From contig QCDK01000001.1 of NCBI GenBank assembly GCA_003278765.1, positions 1-64,000 of the forward strand: a DNA stretch of 64,000 nt, written 5' to 3'. Below the pieces are notes generated by a model. It was not told the DNA's origin. It ran no database searches and saw only the letters and a program-made list of their open reading frames with translations. Source of the DNA: Prochlorococcus sp. AG-355-G23. Lineage in GTDB: Bacteria; Cyanobacteriota; Cyanobacteriia; PCC-6307; Cyanobiaceae. Positions 38,991-48,237 of the stretch are shown piece by piece (within the stretch, counting starts at the first letter, position 1; each line of letters begins with the position of its first letter). The translations under genes were made by a program, and so were the position numbers.

Positions 38991-39932
38991 ATGAATTCAA
39001 TCCTAAATTGGTTTTTAATGATACTCCCTTTTGCACTTTGGGGGACTTCAATGGCGGCAATGACTCCTTTAGTATCTAGTGCTGGGCCAGAGTTTGTGGC
39101 TTCTTTAAGATTACTTCCTGCAGGGATTCTTGTTCTAATAACAACATATTTGTTTAAAAGAGATTTAAAAATTTATAAGTGCGATTTGAAGTGGTTTTTT
39201 GTTTTTACGATTGTAGATGCTACTTTTTTTCAGTTGTTTTTAACTTATGGTATTGAAAAAACTGGAGCAGGTTTAGGTTCTGTCTTAATTGATTCTCAAC
39301 CGCTTTTGGTAGCTATCTTAGCTAGGGCAATTTTTGGGAATTTAATTAATCCAATAGGATGGTTAGGTCTCCTTTTTGGCTTAGGAGGAATAGTATTTTT
39401 AGGAGTTCCACAAGAAATTTTAGGAAATTGGTGGTTGATGTCTGATAAGTCTATAAATGATGTCGCTTTTAACTTTGGAGAACTTTGGATGCTTGCAGCT
39501 TCTCTTGCTATGGCATTAGGAACAATTTTAATTAGATTCACCTGCACTAAAAGTGATCCAGTAGCAGTTACAGGTTGGCATATGGTTTTAGGGAGTTTGC
39601 CCTTAATTATTAAGCACTGCTTACAATCAAATTTCACAAAAATTCCAGATTGGTCAATATTTGATTGGGGACTTATGTCATTTGCAAGTATTTTTGGAGG
39701 AGCAATAGCGTATGGATTGTTTTTCTACTTTGCTAATAATAAAGAAATAACTGGATTTAGCACTCTTGCATTTTTAACACCTGTATTTGCTCTTATAAGT
39801 GGAGGTGTTTGGCTAGATGAAAGACTCACTATTCTGCAGTGGATAGGAGTGGTATTTGTTCTTATCTCAGTATTTTTTGTTTGCCAGAGAAAGAGTTTAT
39901 GGGAAAAAAATTTTTCTGATACTACTATTTAA
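38991..39932 (+). CDS. EamA/DMT-family transporter
   Basis: The 313-residue protein has about ten hydrophobic helices in two repeats, with MILPFALWGTSMAAMTPLVS at the start and GELWMLAASLAMALGTILIR beginning the second half. The last helices (LAFLTPVFALISGGVWLDE, IGVVFVLISVFFV) are typical of EamA exporters of metabolites or amino acids. The substrate is not predictable. It is divergent from sppA. Confidence 0.87.
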   Translation: MNSILNWFLMILPFALWGTSMAAMTPLVSSAGPEFVASLRLLPAGILVLITTYLFKRDLKIYKCDLKWFFVFTIVDATFFQLFLTYGIEKTGAGLGSVLIDSQPLLVAILARAIFGNLINPIGWLGLLFGLGGIVFLGVPQEILGNWWLMSDKSINDVAFNFGELWMLAASLAMALGTILIRFTCTKSDPVAVTGWHMVLGSLPLIIKHCLQSNFTKIPDWSIFDWGLMSFASIFGGAIAYGLFFYFANNKEITGFSTLAFLTPVFALISGGVWLDERLTILQWIGVVFVLISVFFVCQRKSLWEKNFSDTTI

Positions 39933-39960
39933 TTAGTTTCTTTTTGAGAAAAGTCCAATA

Positions 39961-41038
39961 ATGCGAATAGTTTTGATTAGTACTCCAATAGGGTTCTTAG
40001 GGAGTGGTAAAGGTGGTGGAGTTGAATTAACTTTAAATTCTTTAGTTTCAGGTTTAATTTCTTTAGGTCATTCTGTTGATGTTGTAGCTCCAAAAAATTC
40101 TAAGTTACTTGAAAGTAATGTAAAAGCAACACTACATTTTGTGGAGGGTGAAGATCAAATTAGCTGGCAGCATCAAAATTATAATTCTCCTGTAATTATC
40201 CCAGACAATTCTCTTTTAACCGGAATGCTTGAAAAGGGAATAGATATCGCTAAACATTCAGATGTATTGTTAAACATGTCCTATGATTGGTTGCCTATCT
40301 GGATGACTCTAAATTTAGAGATACCCATTGCACATATTATTAGTATGGGTTCTGAAAGTTCAGTAATTAGTAATTTAATCTCTAGGGTATATGCTAAATA
40401 TCCAAATAATTTTGCTTTTCATTCGAAAATGCAAGCTAATGATTATCCATTCATAAAAAAAACCAACAATTATTGGGAATGGGTTTAATTTAGATAATTA
40501 TATTTTTCAAGACTCAGTTAAGGGACCCTTAGCATGGGTTGGAAGAGTGGCTCCTGAGAAAGGTTTGGAGGATGCAGTTTATGTAGCAGATCAACTTGGT
40601 GAAAAATTAAAAGTTTGGGGAGTTATAGAAGATGAGATGTATGCCTCAAAGATAGAAAAATCATTCCCTCAAGGAGCTATAGATTGGATGGGGTTTTTAT
40701 CAACCGATGAATTACAAAAAGAACTTGGCAAATGCAGAGGGTTGCTAAATACGCCGAAGTGGAATGAGGCGTATGGGAACGTTATTGTTGAAGCATTAGC
40801 CTGTGGGGTGCCTGTTGTAGCTTATAAAAGGGGAGGGCCAAGTGAAATTATTCAGCATGGCCAAACAGGTTATCTTGCTGATCCTGATGATAAAAAAAAT
40901 ATGCTTTCTTATGTTGAGATTATTGATAAAATAAATCGTCGGAAATGTAGAGAATGGGTAGAAAAAAATGCCTCCGCAGATATATTTGCTAACAAGGTTG
41001 TGAACTGGCTTAATAAGGTAATGCATGAATATAAATAG
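39961..41038 (+). CDS. Glycosyltransferase family 4, frameshifted
   Basis: The N-terminal frame begins MRIVLISTPIGFLGSGKGGG and runs to ANDYPFIKK. Eight A residues at 40455-40462 shift it into a stop; with seven, it reads KKPTIIGNGFNLDNYIFQDS and joins LAWVGRVAPEKGLEDA. The C-terminal domain has the GT4 signature NVIVEALACGVPVVAY and SEIIQHGQTGYL. Corrected length is 358 residues. It ends 6 bases before an ArnT-like GT-C gene, so the pair may modify a cell-envelope glycan outside the main island. Confidence 0.87.
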
Positions 41039-41044
41039 TATTAA

Positions 41045-42883
41045 ATGATTATTCTTAACTCACAAAAAAGGCTTATAACCATACTGATAGTTTTAGTTTG
41101 TGGGATTATTATATTTATTTTAGGTTTAGGTACTACAGGGCTGGTGGATGAAACGCCCCCTTTATTTGCCGCTGCGGCAAGGGCAATGAGTGAATCTGGT
41201 GATTGGATAACTCCAAAGGTTAATGGAATATTCCGTTTTGATAAGCCTCCACTAATATATTGGCTAATGGGTTTTTTTTACTCATTACCGAAAAACGAGA
41301 TCTGGGATAGTTACGGGACACTCTCAGCAAGACTGCCTTCAGCTTTGGGATCATTATTTTTAATGTTGGTGATTGCAGATACTTTGTTTTGTTGGCCACA
41401 AAAGAGTGATAGGCAATTTCTCACTCCAATAGTTGCATCATTAGGCTTTGCTTTGTCTCCACTAATAATTATCTGGAGTAGAACTGCCGTGAGTGATGCT
41501 CTTTTGACTGGAACCTTGGGGATTAGCCTTCTTTTGTTTTGGAGAAGAATGGCAAGTGAAAATAATGACCAATGTATTTCAGCTTGGGTATTTTTAGGAT
41601 TCGCAATTTTAACTAAAGGACCTGTTGCATTTGTCCTAGCATTATTGACTATTACATCGTTCTTTTTTAGTCAGAAGGATTGGAAAACATTGCTCTGTAA
41701 GATAAATCCTAAGAAAGGTTTTTTAATAACATTACTTATAAGTGTTCCATGGTACATATTGGAACTCATAAAAGAGGGAAAGCCTTTTTGGGACAATTTT
41801 TTTGGTTACCATAATTTTCAAAGATATACCTCAGTTGTAAATAATCATGCCGAACCATTCTGGTTTTTTCTTTACATAATGGTATTGGCTTCATTACCAT
41901 TTACTCCTTTTTTGTATCACGGGATATTCAAAGCCTTTAAGGATTTCTTGAAAAGTTCAAAACAAAGTTGCAATGTCACTGAGACCCTTTATACCTATTC
42001 TCTATGTTGGTTAATATCAGTTTTAATTTTCTTTAGCCTTTCTGCAACGAAGCTACCAAGCTATTGGCTGCCAGCAATTCCAGCAGCGGCAATCTTAATT
42101 AGCAATAGCTTTGTAAACTTAAAAAATTCAAGTAAAAAATATATTTATTTATGGATTTTTAATATTCTAATTTTGTTCGGTGTTTCAATAGCATTCTTTT
42201 TCTCAAATATTTGGTTAAGTTCAATAAATGATCCAGAAATGCCTAAGCTTGCAACTGAATTAATAAGCTCTGGGATAATTTTTAAAACTAAATTATTCTT
42301 CTCTTCATTTACACTGCTTGCAATAATTTTATTTTCTTTAAAATCCAGAAATATCCTTCTTTATCTACAAATTTTACTTTTAATTGGACAATCCTTTTTG
42401 ATGTCGCCAATTAGAAAATTAGCAGATACTTCTAGGCAATTACCTTTGAGGAATATATCAAAATTAATTTCAGATATTCGCAAGGAGAGGGAAACCTTAG
42501 CAATGATTGGTATAAGAAAGCCTTCATTGCATTTTTATTCAAGGCAAATAGTTTTTTATGAACCAAGCACTGAAGAAGGATTAATTAATCTGTCAGATAG
42601 GCTTAATACTGATAAGAGAGAAAATTATGAGGATCAACCCGATTATGAAAACAAATCTCTATTGGTCGTCATAGATGAATACTCTTCCCGCCAAAAGCAA
42701 TGGTCAAAAATTAATCATCAAAAATTGGGCAAATTTGGGATTTATAATTTATGGCGTATTCAAAAAAGTGATTTAAATAAGTATTCGAAATTTTTAGTGA
42801 ATAGTGGTTACAAATCCGACTGGAAAAATAGAAAAGTTGAAAAAATTTTAACAAAGGCGTTTTTTAAGAAGAGCTTTTTTTAG
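41045..42883 (+). CDS. ArnT/PMT-like GT-C glycosyltransferase
   Basis: The 612-residue protein has about twelve membrane helices and the first-loop catalytic block LVDETPPLFAAAARAMSESG followed by DKPPLIYWLMG, typical of the ArnT/GT39 superfamily (DE near residue 36). The soluble C-terminal part from about 470 is likely periplasmic. These enzymes take a sugar from a polyprenyl-phosphate donor and attach it to lipid A, glycan or protein. It overlaps the end of the converging small gene by 36 bases. Confidence 0.87.
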   Translation: MIILNSQKRLITILIVLVCGIIIFILGLGTTGLVDETPPLFAAAARAMSESGDWITPKVNGIFRFDKPPLIYWLMGFFYSLPKNEIWDSYGTLSARLPSALGSLFLMLVIADTLFCWPQKSDRQFLTPIVASLGFALSPLIIIWSRTAVSDALLTGTLGISLLLFWRRMASENNDQCISAWVFLGFAILTKGPVAFVLALLTITSFFFSQKDWKTLLCKINPKKGFLITLLISVPWYILELIKEGKPFWDNFFGYHNFQRYTSVVNNHAEPFWFFLYIMVLASLPFTPFLYHGIFKAFKDFLKSSKQSCNVTETLYTYSLCWLISVLIFFSLSATKLPSYWLPAIPAAAILISNSFVNLKNSSKKYIYLWIFNILILFGVSIAFFFSNIWLSSINDPEMPKLATELISSGIIFKTKLFFSSFTLLAIILFSLKSRNILLYLQILLLIGQSFLMSPIRKLADTSRQLPLRNISKLISDIRKERETLAMIGIRKPSLHFYSRQIVFYEPSTEEGLINLSDRLNTDKRENYEDQPDYENKSLLVVIDEYSSRQKQWSKINHQKLGKFGIYNLWRIQKSDLNKYSKFLVNSGYKSDWKNRKVEKILTKAFFKKSFF

Positions 42884-43099
42884 ATCATCAAGGCTGCACT
42901 TGCTGGGGATATTGATGTTAGTTAAATCTTCCATTAATTCGAGATCGATGACAGAATCTTCGGCTAAAAAACTAAAAACTTCATTAATACTTATCCCCAT
43001 ATCTTGAGCCATTTCAGAGATAAGCCGTAGAGTATCCCTTCTCACAGAAATCCTAAGATCTAAAGGAATATATTCATTTTCAGGGTTTGCTGACTTCAT
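42848..43099 (-). CDS. Conserved small protein, ribbon-helix-helix-like
   Basis: The 83-residue protein has an N-terminal segment YIPLDLRISVRRDTLRLISE, then MAQDMGISINEVFSFLAEDS, which resembles a beta strand followed by two helices as in CopG/Arc repressors. The C-terminus, CSLDDLKKALLKKRLC, is helical. No partner toxin is visible. The 3' end overlaps the ArnT-like gene by 36 bases on the other strand. It is probably a picocyanobacterial protein of unknown function. Confidence 0.6.
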   Translation of the reverse strand: MKSANPENEYIPLDLRISVRRDTLRLISEMAQDMGISINEVFSFLAEDSVIDLELMEDLTNINIPSKCSLDDLKKALLKKRLC

Positions 43100-43189
43100 A
43101 ACCTAAATCTTAAGACATTATTTAGTTATCAGGATAAAATCTTTACAATATTCATTAATCATGCTCATAAAAGTTCTCTTTGAAGTTAC

Positions 43190-44111
43190 TTAAATAAATG
43201 AACTCATAAATATTTTTAAAAGAGGAATTGTAATTATTGAAATTAAAGTTGTAGTAAAAAGAATTTTTGAAGCTATTTTTTGTTTCACACCATAAGCCTC
43301 TGCCATTAATATTGTAGATATTGCTGTTGGTGTTGCCGCCTGAAGAATTACTGCAGATGATTGATAGAAGTTAAAATTTAAGAATTTACATACTAAAAAA
43401 ATAATAAAGGGAAGAATAAATAACTTTAAAAAAAATTGAAAATTTAATTTCTTCATTTAGATCCAAAATCCTTTCATTTTGATTTGTGATTATTCCAAGT
43501 CTTGTTCCCACAATTATTATTGCCAAAGCAATAACTATTCTTGCAGGAATCCAAAGATAATTGCCTAAAATTTTATCTATTTGAAAAAGATATGCGAGAA
43601 ATACACCAATGATCCCTCTTGATGCAGGGCTATTTATCAATGCATTAAATAGTCCTTTGATGTTTGGGATGTTATTGATGTTGGATTTTTCTTGAAGAAA
43701 AAAAGGTCCAAATATCCAAGCGAAAAGTGTTGTTCCTAAATCAAATCCAATAGTGAAATTTATAGTTGTTGAGGGCAGAAGAGCTAGCGCAATTGGTATT
43801 CCAAGAAATGATGTATTTCCTATTAGGCCTGCTAGCTGCAATGTGTAATTTGGAAGCCTCTTCTTAAATATTGGGATTATATTTATTAAAGTTATTAAAA
43901 ATCCAATTACAGAGAATGCTAAAAATGCACTTTTAATTAGGTTTATATCTATACCTTCCTTTAAAAGGAGACCCATTACGCTTAATGGAATGCCAAATCT
44001 TATTAGGGGTCTTGCTATGTATTTTGAAATCTTTGGATTCTTTTTCCCCAGAATAAAACCAAAAATTAAAAAAGGGATAATATTTATAAAAAGAGAGTAG
44101 ATGGTATTAAT
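43190..44111 (-). CDS. AEC-family (auxin efflux carrier) transporter, frameshifted
   Basis: In-frame codons from 44111 read INTIYSLFINIIPFLIFGF, KKNPKISKYIARPLIRFGIP, then MGLLLKEG and on through LIGNTSFLGIPIALALLP to EEIKFSIF. A run of eight A residues at 43428-43435 (T on the coding strand) shifts it; with seven, it continues LKLFILPFIIFLVCKFL to the AEC end motif ILQAATPTAISTILMAEAYG. Corrected length is about 306 residues with ten helices. No ATG, GTG or TTG precedes residue 45; the apparent initiator is ATT directly after an in-frame stop. Substrate unknown. Confidence 0.8.
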
Positions 44112-44181
44112 TCAATATTTATTAAAGCAATATTAACTCGCCGTAGTGCAGTCAAAAAGTTTTTTATTATTAATTGAGAAT

Positions 44182-44406
44182 TTAAATTATTTTCCAGATT
44201 GCCTTGTCAGGAATTAGAGGAGATTTATATAAATTTTCTGGTTCTTTAGTCAAAACTCTCCATGTAGGAACCCGACAAGTTACGTATGCAGGACTTTCTA
44301 TTAAAACTCCTGGGTTCTCATCAAAAGTACATGTAAAACCTTCTTTCCAATATCCGCCATTGTTAAGGCTTCCTTTAAACCAAACCCAGCATTTTGAAGT
44401 TTTCAA
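44182..44406 (-). CDS. Conserved small hypothetical protein
   Basis: The 74-residue protein is rich in tryptophan and glycine, with KCWVWFKGSLNNGGYWKEGF, FDENPGVLIESPAYVTCRVP and a C-terminal KAIWKII. No membrane helix or signal peptide is present, and two cysteines in FTCTF and VTCRV could pair. I do not recognise a family, but residue composition favours this strand over the overlapping plus-strand frame at 44204-44434. Confidence 0.6.
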   Translation of the reverse strand: MKTSKCWVWFKGSLNNGGYWKEGFTCTFDENPGVLIESPAYVTCRVPTWRVLTKEPENLYKSPLIPDKAIWKII

Positions 44407-44481
44407 GATCAGTAAATTCTTTGTACTATTTTAATCAAGATTTAAGTAATAAATCTAAAGTTTATTACTTTTAAAAAATTT

Positions 44482-44748
44482 TTACTTATTTAAGATTTTT
44501 GAAAAATATATTTTAGAGATTAATATCAATAAATTTAAGATCAGGGTAATTGAATTTGCTATCAATATTGGTGTAGAAGAAATTTTAAAACCGTAAATAA
44601 TCCAAGACAAAACACCGATAATAAACATTATTAATGTTGTCAAAGAAACATCATCGGCCTTTTTTGTTTTTAAAGTTTTTATCAATTGAGGTAGAAATGC
44701 TGCTGTTGTTAATATCGCTGCAAAATATCCAAATATATCTACATTCAT
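44482..44748 (-). CDS. SemiSWEET-type sugar transporter (PQ-loop)
   Basis: The 88-residue protein has three hydrophobic helices. The first contains IFGYFAAILTTAAFLPQLIK with the Pro-Gln of the PQ motif near residues 20-21, followed by TKKADDVSLTTLIMFIIGVL and SWIIYGF. That is the bacterial SemiSWEET fold, which dimerises to move sugars through the membrane. It lies 16 bases after the peroxiredoxin-like gene, on the same strand. Confidence 0.88.
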   Translation of the reverse strand: MNVDIFGYFAAILTTAAFLPQLIKTLKTKKADDVSLTTLIMFIIGVLSWIIYGFKISSTPILIANSITLILNLLILISKIYFSKILNK

Positions 44749-44764
44749 ATAAATAATTTAAAAA

Positions 44765-45502
44765 CTATTCTTTAATTAAATCATTCAAAAATCCTAAGGG
44801 ATCCCTCATGTTTGATGAATATCCAAGTATATCGTTTGAAAAAAATTTATAAATAATTTGATTTTTATTATTTAATAGAAAAGTAGCACCTCTGTGAGGA
44901 AGGTATTTTTCATTAAGAATATAATCGCTCCAATTTTGAATTATTTCATTCATATTATTTAATCTAAATGTTGCTAATTCAAATGGTCTCAAATAACCAT
45001 CCCCGAAAACCTTTTTAAAAGAATTACCCGAAAATTTTAAAAATTTTAAAACATCAATTTTGTCAAATTCTGAATAGATTTGCTTTGCGTTTCGGTCGCC
45101 GGTATAACCTCTAATAACTTCTTTAATCGTTTTAAAAGAATTTATGCCTGATAACATCAAAAGCATATTGATCCATCCTCCTAAACCAATATCTAATCCT
45201 CTCGAGACTTTTAGATTTTTATGAATTTGATTATCAGAAACAACTATTAAATTTTCTTTGCGAAAGCCAGTAAATTTACAGAATTTTTCTTTCCCATTTT
45301 GGTTTCCAATAGCAATTGCAAAAATATCTAAATTTTTATCTTGATTCTTATTGATGTAATTTTTCAAATTTATTGCATATTCAAAGCTATCAAAATCTCC
45401 TAATAAACCAAATAAAATAATTAATTTAAACTTTTTCTGCCCATTAAATTTGTATTCATCAATGATTTTATTTAGATTGTTATCAGAAGTTTTACTATTC
45501 AT
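44765..45502 (-). CDS. AhpC/TSA-like thioredoxin-fold protein without the peroxidatic cysteine
   Basis: The 245-residue protein has KLIILFGLLGDFDSFEYAIN, NLDIFAIAIGNQNGKEKFC and KYLPHRGATFLLNNKNQII, the strand and helix pattern of the AhpC/TSA fold. Where peroxiredoxins have PxxxTxxC, it has LLGDFDSFE, so there is no peroxidatic cysteine at the usual site. The two cysteine-containing positions visible, in EKFCKF and nearby, are not at the canonical place. It is probably redox-related or a structural paralogue; confidence in function is low. Confidence 0.6.
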   Translation of the reverse strand: MNSKTSDNNLNKIIDEYKFNGQKKFKLIILFGLLGDFDSFEYAINLKNYINKNQDKNLDIFAIAIGNQNGKEKFCKFTGFRKENLIVVSDNQIHKNLKVSRGLDIGLGGWINMLLMLSGINSFKTIKEVIRGYTGDRNAKQIYSEFDKIDVLKFLKFSGNSFKKVFGDGYLRPFELATFRLNNMNEIIQNWSDYILNEKYLPHRGATFLLNNKNQIIYKFFSNDILGYSSNMRDPLGFLNDLIKE

Positions 45503-45641
45503 GCTTAAAGATTTTTGAGTAGATTATTTTTAAAAGCTTTTTCTTACCTTTATTAGTATAAAATTTAACTTGAAAAAGTCTTTTTTGGAGAAATTTTTCG
45601 TTTGTTTGTTTCTATTATTTTAAAGAAAACAATTTAAATTT

Positions 45642-46166
45642 ATGACAGTAGGAATTTATTACGCAACTACAACTGGAAAAACTGAAGATGTCGCAGATCG
45701 TCTTCACAACTTTATTCCTTCAGCAGAATCACCAAAAGATGTATCAGATGTTGATGATCTTTCAGAATTTGAAAATCTTGAAGGTATTATTTGTGGCCTG
45801 CCAACTTGGAATACTGGAGCGGACGAGGAGAGATCTGGAACTTCGTGGGATTCAATATTAGAAGATATAGGCAAACTAAATTTATCAGGAAAAAAAGTAG
45901 CAATTTTTGGTTTAGGAGATTCTTCTACCTATACTGAAAATTATTGTGATGCAATGGAAGAACTTCATAGCTACTTCACAAAAGCAGGCGCTGAAATGGT
46001 CGGTTACGTAGATAAATCTTCTTATACATTTGATGAATCTAAAAGTGTTATAGGGGAAAGCTTTTGTGGATTACCTCTTGATGAGGATAGTGAATCTGAT
46101 TTGACCGATTCGCGTCTTGAGGCATGGGCTTCTCAGCTTAAAGGTGAAATCCCCTCTTTGGCTTAA
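45642..46166 (+). CDS. isiB: Flavodoxin
   Basis: The 174-residue protein begins MTVGIYYATTTGKTEDVADR with the FMN phosphate-binding TTTGKT loop, then GLPTWNTGADEERSGTSWDS (first flavin-stacking Trp) and FGLGDSSTYTENYCDAMEE (Tyr-stacking loop). It is the iron-free replacement for ferredoxin as electron carrier from photosystem I. In the same window futA encodes an iron-uptake protein, in keeping with an iron-limited lifestyle. The upstream 139 bases are AT-rich and no Fur box is obvious to me. Confidence 0.95.
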   Translation: MTVGIYYATTTGKTEDVADRLHNFIPSAESPKDVSDVDDLSEFENLEGIICGLPTWNTGADEERSGTSWDSILEDIGKLNLSGKKVAIFGLGDSSTYTENYCDAMEELHSYFTKAGAEMVGYVDKSSYTFDESKSVIGESFCGLPLDEDSESDLTDSRLEAWASQLKGEIPSLA

Positions 46167-46270
46167 ATTTTTGACAAAAAACCTAAAAAAATAGTCAATT
46201 TAATAAATTAAAACTTTCTATCCCAATTAGAGATGCCTTTTTGTATGATTGCTTGTAAATCTTAAAAATA

Positions 46271-46924
46271 ATGAAAAATTTAAAAGAACAGAGTTGCAAA
46301 GATATTTTTAAAAATGCTTATGAAAAAAGATATACATGGAATACTGATTTCAAAGGCTATAAAGGCAAGTGTACTTATTTATTTGAAGATAATTCTTATG
46401 AGGGTGAGTTCTTATTAGGTGAAGACTTTAAACCTGAGATTAAAAATATAGATGAAGAAAACATAAAGAAAGGTATTGCTTCTCAATTGTTTGAAGTGTG
46501 TATTCACAGGGTAAAAAGAGAATTTAATTCAGTTCATTCAGAAAATAATTTTAATTTACTTAAAAGTTCTGAAAATGGGATTGAAATGAATGTTTCTGGG
46601 AGAAATGAAGGAGATAAGTATAGGGTTAAAGATGATTGTATTAATATGGTTTATAGAAAAATTCATGGAACAATTATTGAGATTTTTGTTGAGGAATTTT
46701 TTGATACTGGAGTTGGTTTTCTTAGTAAGAAATATACTAGTCAACAAATTAATCCAAAAACCCTAGAATCAAATTCTCAAAAAATTGAATACCAAGATGA
46801 ATTTATAAATATAGGTAAAAAAGATTATTGGATTTTAAATTCGAGATCAATAAAATATTTAAACCAAAATCAAGAAGAAGAAATACAAAAGTTTGTTTTC
46901 GAGGATTTAAGTTTATTGAAATAA
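46271..46924 (+). CDS. DUF3386-type cyanobacterial protein
   Basis: The 217-residue protein begins MKNLKEQSCKDIFKNAYEKR and continues YTWNTDFKGYKGKCTYLFED, matching the start of the cyanobacterial family I know as DUF3386 (AYxxRYTWxxxFxGY). The C-terminal half contains FFDTGVGFLSKKYTSQQI and DYWILNSRSIKYL. It has no signal peptide or membrane segment. The function is unknown, and the family assignment is from memory. Confidence 0.65.
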   Translation: MKNLKEQSCKDIFKNAYEKRYTWNTDFKGYKGKCTYLFEDNSYEGEFLLGEDFKPEIKNIDEENIKKGIASQLFEVCIHRVKREFNSVHSENNFNLLKSSENGIEMNVSGRNEGDKYRVKDDCINMVYRKIHGTIIEIFVEEFFDTGVGFLSKKYTSQQINPKTLESNSQKIEYQDEFINIGKKDYWILNSRSIKYLNQNQEEEIQKFVFEDLSLLK

Positions 46925-46929
46925 GTTTT

Positions 46930-47175
46930 TTATTCAACCAATCTAAATCCTTTATCAAGTAGTTTTTGATAAAGAAGTCTTGCTCTGAAGGCTAAAATTT
47001 GTTCTTCATTTTCATTACTAATTACATGAAAATAATTATTGTCTAATTTGTTTTTGCTAAAACACACGTTTGCTTCACCTAATCTTAAAGTCCAGTTTTC
47101 TTCTTTAGCTAAGTGTTGATTAGGTCCTAGATCCCAAGGGCATTTTTCAGGATATTTTTCTCTTTTAGAGCCCAT
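46930..47175 (-). CDS. Conserved small hypothetical protein
   Basis: The 81-residue protein reads MGSKREKYPEKCPWDLGPNQ at the start, then NWTLRLGEANVCFSKNKLDN and a C-terminal ILAFRARLLYQKLLDKGFRL helix. Tryptophan and cysteine placement and a clean ATG start indicate a real gene. It converges with the DUF3386 gene, with 5 bases between stops. I do not recognise it. Confidence 0.6.
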   Translation of the reverse strand: MGSKREKYPEKCPWDLGPNQHLAKEENWTLRLGEANVCFSKNKLDNNYFHVISNENEEQILAFRARLLYQKLLDKGFRLVE

Positions 47176-47271
47176 ATTTTTAATATTATCTATCCAATAT
47201 TAGTAAAAATTTAAAAGTATGGCTATAGATCTTTGTTCAAAGCTTTATCTGAAATGCAGTAAAGGTATTAT

Positions 47272-47911
47272 TTACTTTTTACTTGCAATCAAGCAATAAA
47301 ATGGGTCTTTACTAAAAAAATTGAAGATATTTTGGACTGGTTCATTAAACTTTTTAATTATTCTTGGCTCATTAAATCCGTTTGATATTAAGACTTTTCT
47401 TACATATTTAATTCTCTCTTCTTCAGTGGATGAAGTCCAAATGTTGGGAGCCTTATGCCAAAATGCTCTATTTGAAAAAGATATTATAAACTTGCCATCA
47501 TTACTCAAAATTCTTACGATTTCTCTAGATAAATTTTCTGGGTATTGTAAATATTGCCAAGCTGCGACCATTAAACAGAAATCAACACTTTCATTACCTA
47601 AAGGAATTTCTTGATTTAAATTGAAATTTTGTATCCAATAAGTATCAAAAATTTTATTTTTCTCAAGTTCTTGTTTGTTTAATCCATGCCCAATAACTTT
47701 TTTATATTTTTTTCTCTTGAGGTAAGTAACTATCCCAGCTGGACATTAAATCTAGGACAGTTGAATTGTCTGAAATTTCTTTTTTATAAACATTTGATAG
47801 ATATTGCCTGAAGTTCGCATCTAAATGATAAACAAATTTTGGGTCAGAATAAAATTCTTCATCATTGCTCTCATCAAGTTTTTTTCTTTGATAATTATTT
47901 AGAACTTCCAA
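47272..47911 (-). CDS. SAM-dependent methyltransferase-like protein, frameshifted
   Basis: The N-terminal frame from 47911 is MEVLNNYQRKKLDESNDEEF, then DNSTVLDLMSSWDSYLPQEK (SAM motif I-like TVLDLMSSW). Seven A residues at 47707-47713 (T on the plus strand) cause a stop; with six the frame continues KKYKKVIGHGLNKQELEKN, then VDFCLMVAAWQYLQYPENL and FIISFSNRAFWHKAPNIW. Corrected length is 212 residues. The second half resembles class I methyltransferases acting on small molecules. The substrate is unknown. Confidence 0.72.
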
Positions 47912-48063
47912 AACGATTATTAAGTGATCTAATTCAAATTTAATAAATAGTTATTCATATTGTGATTCAGAAATATATTTTGCATTTAATTAATTAAAGA
48001 TTTTTAAAAAAGCTAGACATCTATTAAAAAAAAGTTAAATTAATAATTAATAATTTTGTAAAA

Positions 48064-48186
48064 ATGATTGAATTCAAAAGGAGCAAAAAAAGTAGATCTA
48101 AAAATGCCCTTTTTAATCCCTATAAAAACGGAATAAGTCAATACGATATGGCATATCTTTCATCAAAAAAAAGTTTTAAAAAATAA
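48064..48186 (+). CDS. Possible 40-residue small protein
   Basis: An ATG-initiated frame encodes MIEFKRSKKSRSKNALFNPY and KNGISQYDMAYLSSKKSFKK before a TAA. It is basic, lacks a membrane segment, and is the only open frame between the methyltransferase and MIF genes. There is no convincing Shine-Dalgarno, but many genes here lack one. Whether it is translated is uncertain. Confidence 0.35.
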   Translation: MIEFKRSKKSRSKNALFNPYKNGISQYDMAYLSSKKSFKK

Positions 48187-48237
48187 AACTTTTAATCTAC
48201 AAAATGATTTTCAAAAAGATAATTTAGCTGCATAAAT

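Noticed and set aside
43100-43189. Possible antitoxin/toxin pair around the ribbon-helix-helix-like gene.
   Set aside because: Only the RHH-like protein is visible; no toxin-like gene is adjacent.
44204-44434. Plus-strand open frame opposite the 74-residue hypothetical gene.
   Set aside because: It is an antisense shadow; residue composition and motif content favour the minus-strand gene.
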